A stretch of DNA of 64,000 nucleotides from contig JADJSA010000008.1 in NCBI GenBank assembly GCA_016711925.1, positions 162,502-226,501 of the forward strand, given 5' to 3'. This document shows, in pieces, positions 44,770-55,307 of this stretch; the first letter of the stretch is position 1, and each line of letters opens with the position of its first letter. Origin of the DNA: Candidatus Methylophosphatis haderslevensis (GTDB lineage Bacteria > Pseudomonadota > Gammaproteobacteria > Burkholderiales > Rhodocyclaceae). A program made the translations under genes and the position numbers. Below the pieces are notes generated by a model. The model worked only from the letters and a program-made list of their open reading frames with translations. It did not search any database and was not told where the DNA came from.

Positions 44770-44800
44770 TCATCACGGACTCACACCAAAGGAGTGCACG

Positions 44801-46222
44801 ATGGCCGTCAAGACCTACAACGCTGGGGTTAAGGAGTACCGCAACACGTACTGGGAACCCAACTACTCGGTGAAGGACACCGATATCCTCGCCTGCTTCA
44901 AGATCACGCCGCAGCCCGGCGTCGATCGCGAGGAAGCCGCCGCCGCCGTGGCTGCAGAGTCTTCCACCGGCACCTGGACCACGGTGTGGACCGACCTGCT
45001 CACCGATCTCGACTACTACAAGGGCCGCGCCTACCGCATTGAGGACGTGCCCGGCGACGACAGCTGCTTCTACGCTTTCATCGCCTACCCGATCGACCTG
45101 TTCGAGGAAGGCTCGGTGGTCAACGTGTTTACCTCGCTGGTCGGCAACGTGTTCGGCTTCAAGGCGATTCGTCACCTGCGCCTGGAGGACGTGCGCTTCC
45201 CGATCGCCTACGTGATGACCTGCGGCGGCCCGCCGCACGGCATCCAGGTCGAGCGCGACATCATGAACAAGTACGGCCGTCCGCTGCTCGGCTGCACCAT
45301 CAAGCCCAAGCTCGGCCTGTCGGCCAAGAACTACGGCCGCGCCGTGTACGAGTGTCTGCGCGGCGGTCTCGACTTCACCAAGGACGACGAGAACGTCAAT
45401 TCGCAGCCCTTCATGCGCTGGCGCCAGCGCTTCGACTTCGTGATGGACGCGATTCACAAGGCGGAGAAGGAAACCGGCGAACGCAAGGGCCATTACCTGA
45501 ACGTGACGGCGCCGACCCCGGAAGAGATGTACAAGCGCGCCGAGTACGCCAAGGAAATCGGCGCGCCGATCATCATGCACGACTACATCACCGGCGGCTT
45601 CTGCGCCAACACGGGCCTGGCCAACTGGTGCCGCGACAACGGCATGCTGCTGCACATCCACCGCGCCATGCACGCCGTGCTCGACCGCAACCCGACCCAC
45701 GGCATCCACTTCCGTGTGCTTACCAAGATTCTGCGCTTGTCGGGCGGCGATCACCTGCACACCGGGACGGTGGTCGGCAAGCTCGAAGGCGACCGCGCCT
45801 CGACGCTGGGCTGGATAGACCTGCTGCGCGAGCGTTACATCAAGGAAGACCGCAGCCGCGGGATCTTCTTCGATCAGGACTGGGGTTCGATGCCCGGCGT
45901 ATTCGCGGTCGCCTCGGGCGGCATCCATGTCTGGCACATGCCCGCACTGGTGAACATTTTCGGCGACGACGCGGTGCTGCAGTTCGGCGGCGGCACGCTC
46001 GGCCATCCATGGGGCAACGCGGCCGGTGCGGCGGCCAACCGGGTGGCGCTGGAAGCCTGCGTCGAAGCGCGCAACCAGGGCGTGCCGATCGAGAAGGAAG
46101 GCAAGGCGGTGCTGAGCAAGGCCGCGCAATCCAGCCCCGAACTCAAGGTGGCGATGGAAACCTGGAAAGAGATCAAGTTCGAATTCGACACCGTGGACAA
46201 GCTGGACGTGGCGCACCGATAG
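44801..46222 (+). CDS. cbbL: ribulose-1,5-bisphosphate carboxylase large subunit, form IA
   Basis: RuBisCO large subunit, which fixes CO2 on ribulose bisphosphate. The 473-residue protein is of the green-like form IA, judged from MAVKTYNAGVKEYR and ESSTGTWTTVWTDLL. The carbamylated lysine is K194 in GGLDFTKDDEN, and the flexible loop 6 is present as GKLEGDR. CTIKPKLGLS and GGTLGHPWGNAAGA are also intact. AAGGAG precedes the ATG. It is followed by cbbS, cbbQ and cbbO and not by carboxysome genes, so this is the non-carboxysomal IAq type. Confidence 0.97.
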   Translation: MAVKTYNAGVKEYRNTYWEPNYSVKDTDILACFKITPQPGVDREEAAAAVAAESSTGTWTTVWTDLLTDLDYYKGRAYRIEDVPGDDSCFYAFIAYPIDLFEEGSVVNVFTSLVGNVFGFKAIRHLRLEDVRFPIAYVMTCGGPPHGIQVERDIMNKYGRPLLGCTIKPKLGLSAKNYGRAVYECLRGGLDFTKDDENVNSQPFMRWRQRFDFVMDAIHKAEKETGERKGHYLNVTAPTPEEMYKRAEYAKEIGAPIIMHDYITGGFCANTGLANWCRDNGMLLHIHRAMHAVLDRNPTHGIHFRVLTKILRLSGGDHLHTGTVVGKLEGDRASTLGWIDLLRERYIKEDRSRGIFFDQDWGSMPGVFAVASGGIHVWHMPALVNIFGDDAVLQFGGGTLGHPWGNAAGAAANRVALEACVEARNQGVPIEKEGKAVLSKAAQSSPELKVAMETWKEIKFEFDTVDKLDVAHR

Positions 46223-46228
46223 CGCGAT

Positions 46229-46298
46229 GCGGCGAGGCGTGAGGCGAAGGGGGCGTCACCCCCTGCGCCGCACCCCTTGCCCGGCACCCCTCACTGCG
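46229..46298. repeat. GTGAGGGG-type palindromic repeat between cbbL and cbbS, copy A4
   Basis: GGCGAGGCGTGAGGCGAAGG on the left and CACCCCTTGCCCGG plus CACCCCTCAC on the right form the inverted arms, with a GGGGGCG/CACCCCC inner stem. It fills most of the cbbL-cbbS spacer and ends just before the cbbS ribosome binding site GAAGGAG. Confidence 0.65.
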
Positions 46299-46312
46299 AC
46301 GAAGGAGCAACA

Positions 46313-46669
46313 ATGAGCGAAATGCAGGACTACCATTCGCGGCTGTCCGATCCGGCGAGCCGCAAGTTCGAGACTTTTTCCTATCTGCCGGCCATGACCA
46401 CCGAGCAGATTCGCGCCCAGGTCGACTACATCGTAAAACGGGGCTGGAATCCGGCCGTCGAGCACACGGAACCGCAGAACGCCTTCGACCACTTCTGGTA
46501 CATGTGGAAGCTGCCGCTGTTCGGCGAAAGCGATGTCACGCGCATCCTTGCCGAGGCCGAGGCCTGCCACAAGGCCAACCCCGACCACCATGTGCGCCTG
46601 ATCGGCTACGACAACTTCAAACAGAGTCAGGGTGCCTCCATGGTGATTTATCGCGGCAAAACCGTGTAA
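46313..46669 (+). CDS. cbbS: ribulose-1,5-bisphosphate carboxylase small subunit
   Basis: A 118-residue small subunit that assembles with CbbL as L8S8. FETFSYLPAMTTEQIRAQVD, GWNPAVEHTE, YMWKLPLFGE and HHVRLIGYDNFKQSQG are typical form IA sequences. ATG 46313 is preceded by GAAGGAG. A terminator-like hairpin follows at 46728, which could raise cbbLS expression above that of the downstream genes. Confidence 0.97.
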   Translation: MSEMQDYHSRLSDPASRKFETFSYLPAMTTEQIRAQVDYIVKRGWNPAVEHTEPQNAFDHFWYMWKLPLFGESDVTRILAEAEACHKANPDHHVRLIGYDNFKQSQGASMVIYRGKTV

Positions 46670-46727
46670 CTGCCGCTGCCGAATGAGCGCCCGAGGCGCG
46701 CCGTGGGCGGCCGCACTGATCATCCTT

Positions 46728-46759
46728 GGTCCCACCCCCCCAAAGGGTGGGCCTTTTTT
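46728..46759 (+). terminator. terminator or attenuator between cbbS and cbbQ
   Basis: CCCACCC (46731-46737) pairs with GGGTGGG (46745-46751), extended by GG/CC across a bulge, followed by TTTTTT. The strong hairpin and T-run suggest partial termination after cbbLS. Confidence 0.75.
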
Positions 46760-46839
46760 CCGGCTTCGGCGCGGCCGGGCAACGGTAGCGAAAACTGTCT
46801 CCGGCTCTTCCGGTGACGCCCTACAGCGGAGTGAACGTG

Positions 46840-47664
46840 ATGCAGATGGCCAAAGCCAACCTCCCCGACACGCTCGCGCAATACCGGATCGAGCGCGAAC
46901 CCTACTACCGCGCGCTGGCCGACGAGGTCGCGCTGTTCGACGCTGCCTATGCCGCACGCATGCCGATGATGTTGAAGGGACCAACCGGCTGCGGCAAGAC
47001 ACGCTTCATCGAACATATGGCCTGGCGTCTCGGCCGGCCGCTGATCACCGTGGCCTGCAATGAGGACATGACGGCCTCGGATCTGGTCGGGCGCTATCTG
47101 CTCGATGCCAGCGGCACCCGCTGGCAGGACGGGCCGCTGGCCCTGGCCGCGCGCCACGGCGCGATATGCTATCTCGACGAGGTGGTCGAGGCGCGCCAAG
47201 ACACCACCGTGGTCATCCATCCGCTGACCGACACCCGGCGCGTGCTGCCGCTGGACAAGAAGGGTGAGTTGCTCCAGGCGCACGCCGATTTTCAACTGGT
47301 GATCTCGTACAACCCCGGCTACCAGTCGCTGTTGAAGGATCTCAAGCAATCGACCAAACAGCGCTTTGCCGCGCTCGACTTCGGTTACCCGGAACATGCG
47401 GTCGAATGCGAAATCGTCGCCCACGAGGCCGGCGTCGCGCCGCAGATTGCCGACAAACTGGTGTCGATTGCCGAACGCGCGCGCAACCTGAAGGGGCACG
47501 GCCTCGACGAGGGTATCTCGACCCGCATGCTGATCCATGCCGGCAACCTTATCCGGCGCGATGTCGCGCCCGTCACCGCCTGTCGTGTGGCGCTGGTACG
47601 GCCGATCACCGACGATCCCGATATGCGCGATGCACTCGATGCCGCGGTGACCACCTACTTCTGA
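46840..47664 (+). CDS. cbbQ: RuBisCO activase subunit CbbQ (MoxR-type AAA+ ATPase)
   Basis: CbbQ is a hexameric AAA+ ATPase that works with CbbO to remove inhibitory sugar phosphates from RuBisCO. The 274-residue protein has Walker A MLKGPTGCGKTRFIEHMAWR, Walker B AICYLDEVVEAR, and sensor motif FQLVISYNPGYQ. ATG 46840 is chosen because GCGGAG lies eight bases upstream; a GTG 27 bases earlier is in frame. The cbbLSQO order is typical of form IA operons. Confidence 0.94.
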   Translation: MQMAKANLPDTLAQYRIEREPYYRALADEVALFDAAYAARMPMMLKGPTGCGKTRFIEHMAWRLGRPLITVACNEDMTASDLVGRYLLDASGTRWQDGPLALAARHGAICYLDEVVEARQDTTVVIHPLTDTRRVLPLDKKGELLQAHADFQLVISYNPGYQSLLKDLKQSTKQRFAALDFGYPEHAVECEIVAHEAGVAPQIADKLVSIAERARNLKGHGLDEGISTRMLIHAGNLIRRDVAPVTACRVALVRPITDDPDMRDALDAAVTTYF

Positions 47665-47746
47665 CTGACGACGAACGGCGACCGACGAAAACCGCAAGCC
47701 GGCCCGCCCGCGCCAACCATAACCCCGTCACCACTGACTCGGGAAC

Positions 47747-50056
47747 ATGAACCTCGACGACTACGCCGACCTGCACACCGATCTCGGATCGCATGCGAAG
47801 AACTTGCTGCGTGCGTCGTGGAACGAGGCGGCGCGCGTACTGTCGCGCAACGGTCTGGAAAGCTACCTGCGAGGCGCACAAGCCCTGCAGTCGCTCGGCC
47901 GCGGCCCGGAACCGGTGGCCAACTTCATCCAGGAAGCGCCGGGCGTGGCGCGCGAGATCGGCGAGGACGCGCTGGTCGACCTGATTCAGGCTGCGCTGGG
48001 CATGGCCTCGAAAACCAGCGGTGCCGTCATCGCGCTGATGCTGGCAACCGCGCCGGTGGCGGCCCGCCGGCTGGGCGACGCGGAACTGTTTCGCGCCTAC
48101 CTCGCCTTCCTCAATCAGTTGCTGGCGCAGGCGCCGCGCGGCGTGCGCCCGATGCTCGAACAACTCGAAGTGCTGCTCGGGCAACTGACGCTCGGCGGGC
48201 TGCGGCGCTGGGCGCTGTGGGGCGCCGAGGCGCATCGCGTCGACTTCGCCGCGCAGGAGCGCTATTTCTCGCTGGCCAGCCCCGACGCCGTTTCGGTGCT
48301 GCAGCAGGAACGCAAGGGCACGCTGCTGGTCGACGTGCAGCGGCGCATCGGCATGTACCTGCGCGCGCTGTGGGGGCGCGACTTTTTTCTGCGCCCCACC
48401 TCGACCGACTACGAGGCGCGCGACGGCGGACGGCCGTTCATCGAGAACTGGACCGTTCATCTGGCCGATGCCTACGACGATTGGCACGGCGTCAGCGGGC
48501 TAGAACAGTATCGCGCCGCCGCCGCCCATGCCGCAGCCCATCTCGTTTACACCCGCCAGCCGTTGTCGGCGCAAGCGCTGACGCCGCTGCAGATGGCGGC
48601 GATTTCGGTGGTCGAAGACGCGCGCGTCGAACATCTGGCGATGCGCGCGTTCCCGGGGCTCGGCCCGCTGTGGCGCCGGTTGCACCGTGCAACACCGGCG
48701 GCCAGCGCGACCGTGGGCGACTGGCTCGACCGGCTCGCCCGCGCATTGCTCGACGCCGACTACCGCGACGAGGCGCCGCTGATCGCCAAGGCGCGACTGC
48801 TGTTCGCAGGGCGCAGCGCCGCGCTCGATGGCAACGACATGTCGTGGGACATCGGGGTTGCGCTGGCGCACGATTTGTCGCGCGTGGGCCTCGTCTTCCA
48901 CCCGCGCAACGATCAGCCGGGCGCCCCCTACCGCGATGACAACCGCTTCATCTGGGAATTCGCCGAGGCTGCCGATTTCGCCGCTGCGGCGCCGTGGCAG
49001 ACGCAGCAGGTGGTCAAGCATGTCAACCTGATGGAGTTCGTCAACGAAGTCGATGTCGAGACTGCCGGCGACGACGCGCAGGAAATCTGGGTACTTGGCA
49101 GCGAGTTGTTCGACGACGACGGCACCACGTGGAATGCCCGCGAGGGGCGCGAGCCGGTTGCCGAACCCCACCACTATCCGGAGTGGGATTACCAGATACA
49201 GCTCGAACGGCCGAGCTGGTGCACCCTGCTGGAGAAGCGCATCAAACCTGGCGATCCGGCCGACATCGAGGCGATCGTCGCGCGTCACCGGCCGCTGGTC
49301 GCCCGGCTGAAGTTCCTCATCGAGGCATTGCAGCCGCAAGGCATGCAGCGGCTGCGCAAGCAGGAAGACGGCGACGAGATCGATCTTAACGCAGCGGTGC
49401 GCGCCATGATCGATCTGAAGAGTGGTCAGATGCCGGACCCGCGCATCAATACCCGACATGTGCGCAAGGTGCGCGACATCGCGGTGCTGCTGCTGATCGA
49501 CTTGTCGGAATCGACCAACGACAAGGTCGCCGGCAGCGATTCGAGCGTGCTGCAACTGGCCCGCGAAGCCACGGCCATGCTGGCCGACGCGATGGACAAG
49601 ATCGGCGATCCGTTTGCGTTGCATGGCTTTGCGTCCGACGGCCGCCACGAGATCGAGTATTTCCGCTTCAAGGATTTCGATGAGCACTACGGCGAGTTGC
49701 CGCGCGCGCGCCTGGCGGCGATGCAGAGCGGCAAATCGACCCGCATGGGGACCGCAATTCGCCACGCAGCACGCGGACTCGCGCGCTGCCCGCAGCAGAA
49801 GAAGCTGCTGCTGATACTGACCGACGGCGAGCCGGCCGATGTCGACGTGCGCGACCCGCAGTACCTGCGCCACGACGCGAAGAAAGCGGTCGAGGATGCG
49901 CTGCGCGTCGGCGTCTCGACCTTCTGCCTGAATCTCGATCCGCATGCCGACCAGTACGTGTCGCGCATCTTCGGCGCCAATCGCTATCTGGTGCTGGACC
50001 GGGTGGAACGCCTGCCGGAACGTCTGCCGGCGCTGTACATGGGTCTGACGCGGTAA
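47747..50056 (+). CDS. cbbO: RuBisCO activase adaptor CbbO (VWA domain protein)
   Basis: CbbO bridges CbbQ to RuBisCO. The 769-residue protein has a long helical N-terminal region and a C-terminal von Willebrand A domain with an intact metal site: LLIDLSESTND (DxSxS), then STRMGTAIRHAARGL, and LILTDGEPADVDV. An acidic linker of about 90 residues precedes the VWA domain. Length fits CbbO. It lies 82 bases after cbbQ. Confidence 0.93.
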   Translation: MNLDDYADLHTDLGSHAKNLLRASWNEAARVLSRNGLESYLRGAQALQSLGRGPEPVANFIQEAPGVAREIGEDALVDLIQAALGMASKTSGAVIALMLATAPVAARRLGDAELFRAYLAFLNQLLAQAPRGVRPMLEQLEVLLGQLTLGGLRRWALWGAEAHRVDFAAQERYFSLASPDAVSVLQQERKGTLLVDVQRRIGMYLRALWGRDFFLRPTSTDYEARDGGRPFIENWTVHLADAYDDWHGVSGLEQYRAAAAHAAAHLVYTRQPLSAQALTPLQMAAISVVEDARVEHLAMRAFPGLGPLWRRLHRATPAASATVGDWLDRLARALLDADYRDEAPLIAKARLLFAGRSAALDGNDMSWDIGVALAHDLSRVGLVFHPRNDQPGAPYRDDNRFIWEFAEAADFAAAAPWQTQQVVKHVNLMEFVNEVDVETAGDDAQEIWVLGSELFDDDGTTWNAREGREPVAEPHHYPEWDYQIQLERPSWCTLLEKRIKPGDPADIEAIVARHRPLVARLKFLIEALQPQGMQRLRKQEDGDEIDLNAAVRAMIDLKSGQMPDPRINTRHVRKVRDIAVLLLIDLSESTNDKVAGSDSSVLQLAREATAMLADAMDKIGDPFALHGFASDGRHEIEYFRFKDFDEHYGELPRARLAAMQSGKSTRMGTAIRHAARGLARCPQQKKLLLILTDGEPADVDVRDPQYLRHDAKKAVEDALRVGVSTFCLNLDPHADQYVSRIFGANRYLVLDRVERLPERLPALYMGLTR

Positions 50057-50089
50057 GCGGGAACTTGACTACAAAAAACGGAGAACAGC

Positions 50090-51175
50090 ATGAGTGGACA
50101 CCTTAAAACCCTGACCCGTTACCTGATCGAGACTCGTCGCGAGCATGGCGAGCAGGCCACAGGCGACCTGAACGGCCTGATCAATGCGGTGACCACCGCG
50201 ATGAAGATCATCGCCAACCAGGTCAACAAGGGCGCACTGGTCGGCGCGCTGGGCAATCACGCCGAGAATGCGATCAACGTGCAGGGCGAAGTGCAGAAGA
50301 AGCTCGATGTCATCAGCAACGACGCGATGATCAGCGAAACCGAGTGGGTCGGCCACCTGGCCGGGCTGGCATCGGAAGAGATGGACGATTTCATGCCCAT
50401 CCCGTCCAAGTACAAGCGCGGCAAGTACCTGCTGGTGTTCGATCCGCTCGACGGTTCGTCGAACATCGACGTCAACCTGACGGTCGGCTCGATCTTCTCG
50501 GTGCTGCACGCACCGGAACACAAGGGTCCGACGACGCTGCAGGACTTCCTGCAACCGGGCACCGAACAGGTGTGTGCGGGGTTCGCGCTCTACGGCCCGG
50601 CCACCATGCTGGTGATGACATCCGGCCACGGCGTCGACGGCTTCACGCTCGACCGCGACATAGGCGCATTCATGCTGACGCATCCGCAGATGAAAATCCC
50701 CGAGGACACCAGGGAGTTCGCGATCAACGCCTCCAACTCGCGTTTCTGGGAGCCGCCGATCAGCCGCTACGTCGCGGAATGCCTGCAAGGCACGCACGGG
50801 CCGCGCGGCCAGGATTTCAACATGCGCTGGATCGCCTCGATGGTTGCAGAGACCTTCCGCATCCTGACGCGCGGCGGCGTCTTCATGTATCCGACCGACT
50901 CCAAGGCACCGGGCAGCAGCGGGCGCCTGCGTCTGATGTACGAAGCCAACCCGATCGCTTTCATCATTGAGCAGGCGGGGGGCAAGGCCACTACCGGCCG
51001 CAACCGCATCATGGAGGTTCAGCCGGAAAGTCTGCACCAGCGCATTCCGCTGATTCTCGGCTCGAAGAACGAAGTCGAGCGCATCGAGCGCTATCACCAA
51101 GAGCACGCGCAGGGACTCGACCGCGAGTTCTCGTCGCCGCTGTTCAACGTGCGCTCGCTGTTCTCGGGCGAATAA
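50090..51175 (+). CDS. cbbF: fructose-1,6-bisphosphatase class I
   Basis: This enzyme removes the 1-phosphate from fructose 1,6-bisphosphate and in many autotrophs also acts on sedoheptulose 1,7-bisphosphate. The 361-residue protein has LLVFDPLDGSSNIDVNLTVG, the diagnostic metal and substrate site, and later SGRLRLMYEANPIAFIIEQ. No separate sedoheptulose bisphosphatase is in the operon, so this enzyme or the PPi-dependent phosphofructokinase may fill that step. ACGGAG precedes the ATG. Confidence 0.96.
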   Translation: MSGHLKTLTRYLIETRREHGEQATGDLNGLINAVTTAMKIIANQVNKGALVGALGNHAENAINVQGEVQKKLDVISNDAMISETEWVGHLAGLASEEMDDFMPIPSKYKRGKYLLVFDPLDGSSNIDVNLTVGSIFSVLHAPEHKGPTTLQDFLQPGTEQVCAGFALYGPATMLVMTSGHGVDGFTLDRDIGAFMLTHPQMKIPEDTREFAINASNSRFWEPPISRYVAECLQGTHGPRGQDFNMRWIASMVAETFRILTRGGVFMYPTDSKAPGSSGRLRLMYEANPIAFIIEQAGGKATTGRNRIMEVQPESLHQRIPLILGSKNEVERIERYHQEHAQGLDREFSSPLFNVRSLFSGE

Positions 51176-51201
51176 CCGATTCTTGCATCGAAGGGGAAAT
51201 C

Positions 51202-52083
51202 ATGTCCGTCAGACATCCTGTTATCGCGATTACCGGCTCCTCCGGCGCCGGCACGAGCACCGTTACCAAGACTTTCCAGCAGATCTTCCGCCGCGAGAAG
51301 ATCAACGCCACCATCGTCGAGGGGGATTCGTTTCACAAATTCGATCGCAAGGAGATGAAGGTTGCGATTGCCGAAGCCGCAAAGAGGGGCAATCACCACT
51401 TCAGCCACTTCGGTCCCGAATCCAACCTGTTCGAGGAAATCGAAGCGCTGTTTCGCGAATACGGCCAGAGCGGCGGCGGCAAGGTGCGCAAGTATCTGCA
51501 CGACGACGAGGAGGCCGCGCCCTACAAGCAGGAGCCCGGCACCTTCACGGCGTGGGAGGACATCGCGCCCGGAACCGACTTGCTGTTCTACGAAGGCCTG
51601 CACGGTGCGGTCAAGACGGACAAGGTGGATGTCGGACGTCATGTCGACCTGAAGATCGGCGTAGTGCCGATCATCAATCTCGAATGGATTCAAAAGCTGC
51701 ATCGCGACAAGACGCAGCGCGGCTATACCACCGAAGCGGTGACCGAGACCATCCTGCGGCGGATGCCGGACTACATAAACTACATCGTCTCGCAGTTCGA
51801 ACATACCCACATCAATTTCCAGCGCGTGCCGATGGTCGATACCTCGAACCCATTCATTGCGCGCTCGATACCGGCACTGGGCGAATCGCTGGTGGTGATC
51901 CGCTTCGCCAATCCGCGCGGCATCGATTTCGGATATCTGCTGTCGATGATCCACGACTCGTTCATGTCCCGTGCAAATACGATCGTGGTTCCCGGCGGCA
52001 AGATGGATCTGGCGATGCAGCTCATCTTCACGCCGATGATCCTGCGTCTGGCAGAGAACGCCCGCAAGGCGCGCGCCGTTTGA
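51202..52083 (+). CDS. cbbP: phosphoribulokinase
   Basis: PRK makes ribulose 1,5-bisphosphate from ribulose 5-phosphate and ATP, the step that commits carbon to RuBisCO. The 293-residue protein is the bacterial class I type. It has the P-loop AITGSSGAGTSTVTKTFQQI, EGDSFHKFDR, the catalytic FYEGLHGAV, and PIINLEWIQKLHRDK. It starts 26 bases after cbbF. Together with CbbL/S this is decisive for a functional CBB cycle. Confidence 0.97.
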   Translation: MSVRHPVIAITGSSGAGTSTVTKTFQQIFRREKINATIVEGDSFHKFDRKEMKVAIAEAAKRGNHHFSHFGPESNLFEEIEALFREYGQSGGGKVRKYLHDDEEAAPYKQEPGTFTAWEDIAPGTDLLFYEGLHGAVKTDKVDVGRHVDLKIGVVPIINLEWIQKLHRDKTQRGYTTEAVTETILRRMPDYINYIVSQFEHTHINFQRVPMVDTSNPFIARSIPALGESLVVIRFANPRGIDFGYLLSMIHDSFMSRANTIVVPGGKMDLAMQLIFTPMILRLAENARKARAV

Positions 52084-52206
52084 TACGCCGCGCCAACGGG
52101 CTTGCAACAGGCCCGGCGGCGTGCCCCAATCCTGTTCAAGAGGACCGGTTTCGGAGATAATTTCCGCGACCTTCGACCGGCCTCCCCTGCTTTCCGGGAG
52201 CATTTG

Positions 52207-54219
52207 ATGTCTACAGTCAGCGATTTCGAGAAACCGGTTTTCAACAACGTCACCGGCGCCATTCGCGCGCTCGCCATGGACGCGGTGCAGAAGGCCAACT
52301 CCGGCCACCCCGGCGCGCCGATGGGCATGGCCGAGATCGCCGAAGTACTGTGGAATCATCATCTGCGCCACAACCCGAAGAACCCGAAGTGGGCCGACCG
52401 CGACCGTTTCGTGCTGTCCAACGGCCACGGCTCGATGCTGATCTACGCGCTGCTGCACCTGACCGGCTACGACCTGTCGATCGACGACCTCAAACAGTTT
52501 CGCCAACTGCACAGCAAGACGCCGGGCCACCCCGAGTACGGCTACACGCCTGGCGTGGAAACGACCACCGGTCCGCTCGGCCAGGGCGTAAGCAACGGTG
52601 TCGGCATGGCGCTGGCCGAGAGGATGCTCGCCGCCGAGTTCAACCGCGACGGTCACGAGATCGTCAATCACCATACCTACGTGTTTCTCGGCGACGGCTG
52701 CCTGATGGAAGGCATCTCACATGAGGCCTGCTCGCTGGCCGGCACGCTGGGTCTGGGCAAGCTGATCTGTTTTTACGACGACAATGGCATTTCCATCGAT
52801 GGCCATGTCGAAGGCTGGTTCACCGACGACACGCCCAAGCGCTTCGAGGCCTACGGCTGGAACGTGATCCGGAGCGTAAACGGCCACGACGCAGCGGCAA
52901 TTCATGCCGCGATCAATTCCGCAAAATCGCAGAGCGCCAAGCCCACGCTGATCTGCTGCAAGACCGTCATCGGCCTCGGCGCGCCGAACAAGCAGGGCGG
53001 GCACGACGTGCACGGCGCCCCGCTCGGCGATGCCGAGATCGCGGCGGCGCGGGAGTATATCGGCTGGAACTACCCGCCGTTCGAGATTCCGCAGGCGGTG
53101 TACGAGGCGTGGGACGGGCGGCGCAAGGGCGCCGAAATGGAAGCCCAGTGGCAGCGCAATTGCGAGCAGTACGCCAAGCATTACCCGGCGCTTGCCGCGG
53201 AGTTCACCCGCCGCATGAAGGGCGAACTGCCGGCCGGGTGGGACGACCATGTCGCAGCCGTCGTGGCAAAATTCGACGCGAAGGCAGAGACCATTGCCAC
53301 GCGCAAGGCGAGCCAGAACTGCATCGAAGCGTTCGCTGCGAAACTGCCGGAACTGGCCGGCGGTTCGGCCGATCTGGCCGGCTCCAACCTGACCTTGTGG
53401 TCGGGCTCGAAGGCGGTCGGGGCGACCGGCGGCGGCAATTACATCCACTTCGGCGTGCGCGAATTCGGCATGTCCGCCATCTGCAACGGCATCGCGCTGC
53501 ACGGCGGCCTGATTCCCTATTCGGCGACATTCCTGATGTTCTCCGAATACGCGCGCAATGCCCTGCGCATGGCCGCGCTGATGAAAATCCGCCAGATCTT
53601 CGTCTACACGCACGATTCGATCGGCCTCGGCGAGGACGGGCCGACGCACCAGCCGGTCGAGCAGCCCGCCACGCTGCGGCTGATCCCGAACATGGATGTC
53701 TGGCGCCCGTGTGATACCGTGGAGTCGGCAATCGCCTGGGCCAGCGCGATCGAACGCGCCGACGGACCGTCTTCGTTGTTGTTTTCGCGTCAGAATCTGC
53801 CTTTCCAGAAACGGCATGCCGGGGCCACCGCAAATGTCCGTCGCGGCGGTTATGTGCTGTCGGAGTCCACCGGAAAGCCGCAGGCGGTTATCATTGCGAC
53901 CGGTTCCGAAGTAGCATTGGCGATCGGCGCGCAGAAATCGCTGGCCGATCAGGGCATCCAGGTTCGTGTCGTTTCGATGCCCTCGACCAACGTGTTCGAC
54001 CGGCAGGACGCAAGCTATCGCGAATCCGTGCTGCCGCGCGGCGTGCCCCGAGTGGCGGTGGAGGCCGGCGTCACCGATGGCTGGCGCAAGTATGTCGGGA
54101 TCGAGGGTGAAGTGATTGGGCTTGACCGCTTCGGCGAGTCGGCACCGGCCGGCGAACTGTTCAAGCATTTTGGCTTTACCGCAGACCACATTGCGAACGC
54201 GGTGAAGCGGATCATGTAA
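52207..54219 (+). CDS. cbbT: transketolase
   Basis: Transketolase moves two-carbon units between sugar phosphates using thiamine diphosphate. The 670-residue protein has NSGHPGAPMGMAEIAEVLW, GPLGQGVSNGVGMALAERM, the ThDP site FLGDGCLMEGISHEACSLAG, and the PYR-domain part EDGPTHQPVEQPATLRLIPN. ATG 52207 matches the usual start. The 123 bases upstream carry only a weak hairpin. Confidence 0.97.
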   Translation: MSTVSDFEKPVFNNVTGAIRALAMDAVQKANSGHPGAPMGMAEIAEVLWNHHLRHNPKNPKWADRDRFVLSNGHGSMLIYALLHLTGYDLSIDDLKQFRQLHSKTPGHPEYGYTPGVETTTGPLGQGVSNGVGMALAERMLAAEFNRDGHEIVNHHTYVFLGDGCLMEGISHEACSLAGTLGLGKLICFYDDNGISIDGHVEGWFTDDTPKRFEAYGWNVIRSVNGHDAAAIHAAINSAKSQSAKPTLICCKTVIGLGAPNKQGGHDVHGAPLGDAEIAAAREYIGWNYPPFEIPQAVYEAWDGRRKGAEMEAQWQRNCEQYAKHYPALAAEFTRRMKGELPAGWDDHVAAVVAKFDAKAETIATRKASQNCIEAFAAKLPELAGGSADLAGSNLTLWSGSKAVGATGGGNYIHFGVREFGMSAICNGIALHGGLIPYSATFLMFSEYARNALRMAALMKIRQIFVYTHDSIGLGEDGPTHQPVEQPATLRLIPNMDVWRPCDTVESAIAWASAIERADGPSSLLFSRQNLPFQKRHAGATANVRRGGYVLSESTGKPQAVIIATGSEVALAIGAQKSLADQGIQVRVVSMPSTNVFDRQDASYRESVLPRGVPRVAVEAGVTDGWRKYVGIEGEVIGLDRFGESAPAGELFKHFGFTADHIANAVKRIM

Positions 54220-54240
54220 TTTCTTTGGGGGAAACTGGAC

Positions 54241-55239
<999 letters not shown>

Positions 55240-55247
55240 TCACCCGG

Positions 55248-55276
55248 AAGGGGTGCCGTTCGGCACCCCTTTTTTC
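55248..55276 (+). terminator. terminator-like hairpin between gap and pgk
   Basis: AAGGGGTGCC (55248-55257) pairs with GGCACCCCTT (55262-55271) around GTTC, followed by TTTTTCT. Inside an otherwise compact operon this probably tunes how much transcript reaches pgk-pyk-fba. Confidence 0.8.
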
Positions 55277-55307
55277 TCCCAATGCAAGCCTTGAATCGAG
55301 GTTATCC

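Noticed and set aside
44801..50056. Carboxysome operon
   Set aside because: cbbLS is followed by cbbQ and cbbO and then CBB enzymes. No csoS2, shell or carbonic anhydrase genes are present in the window.
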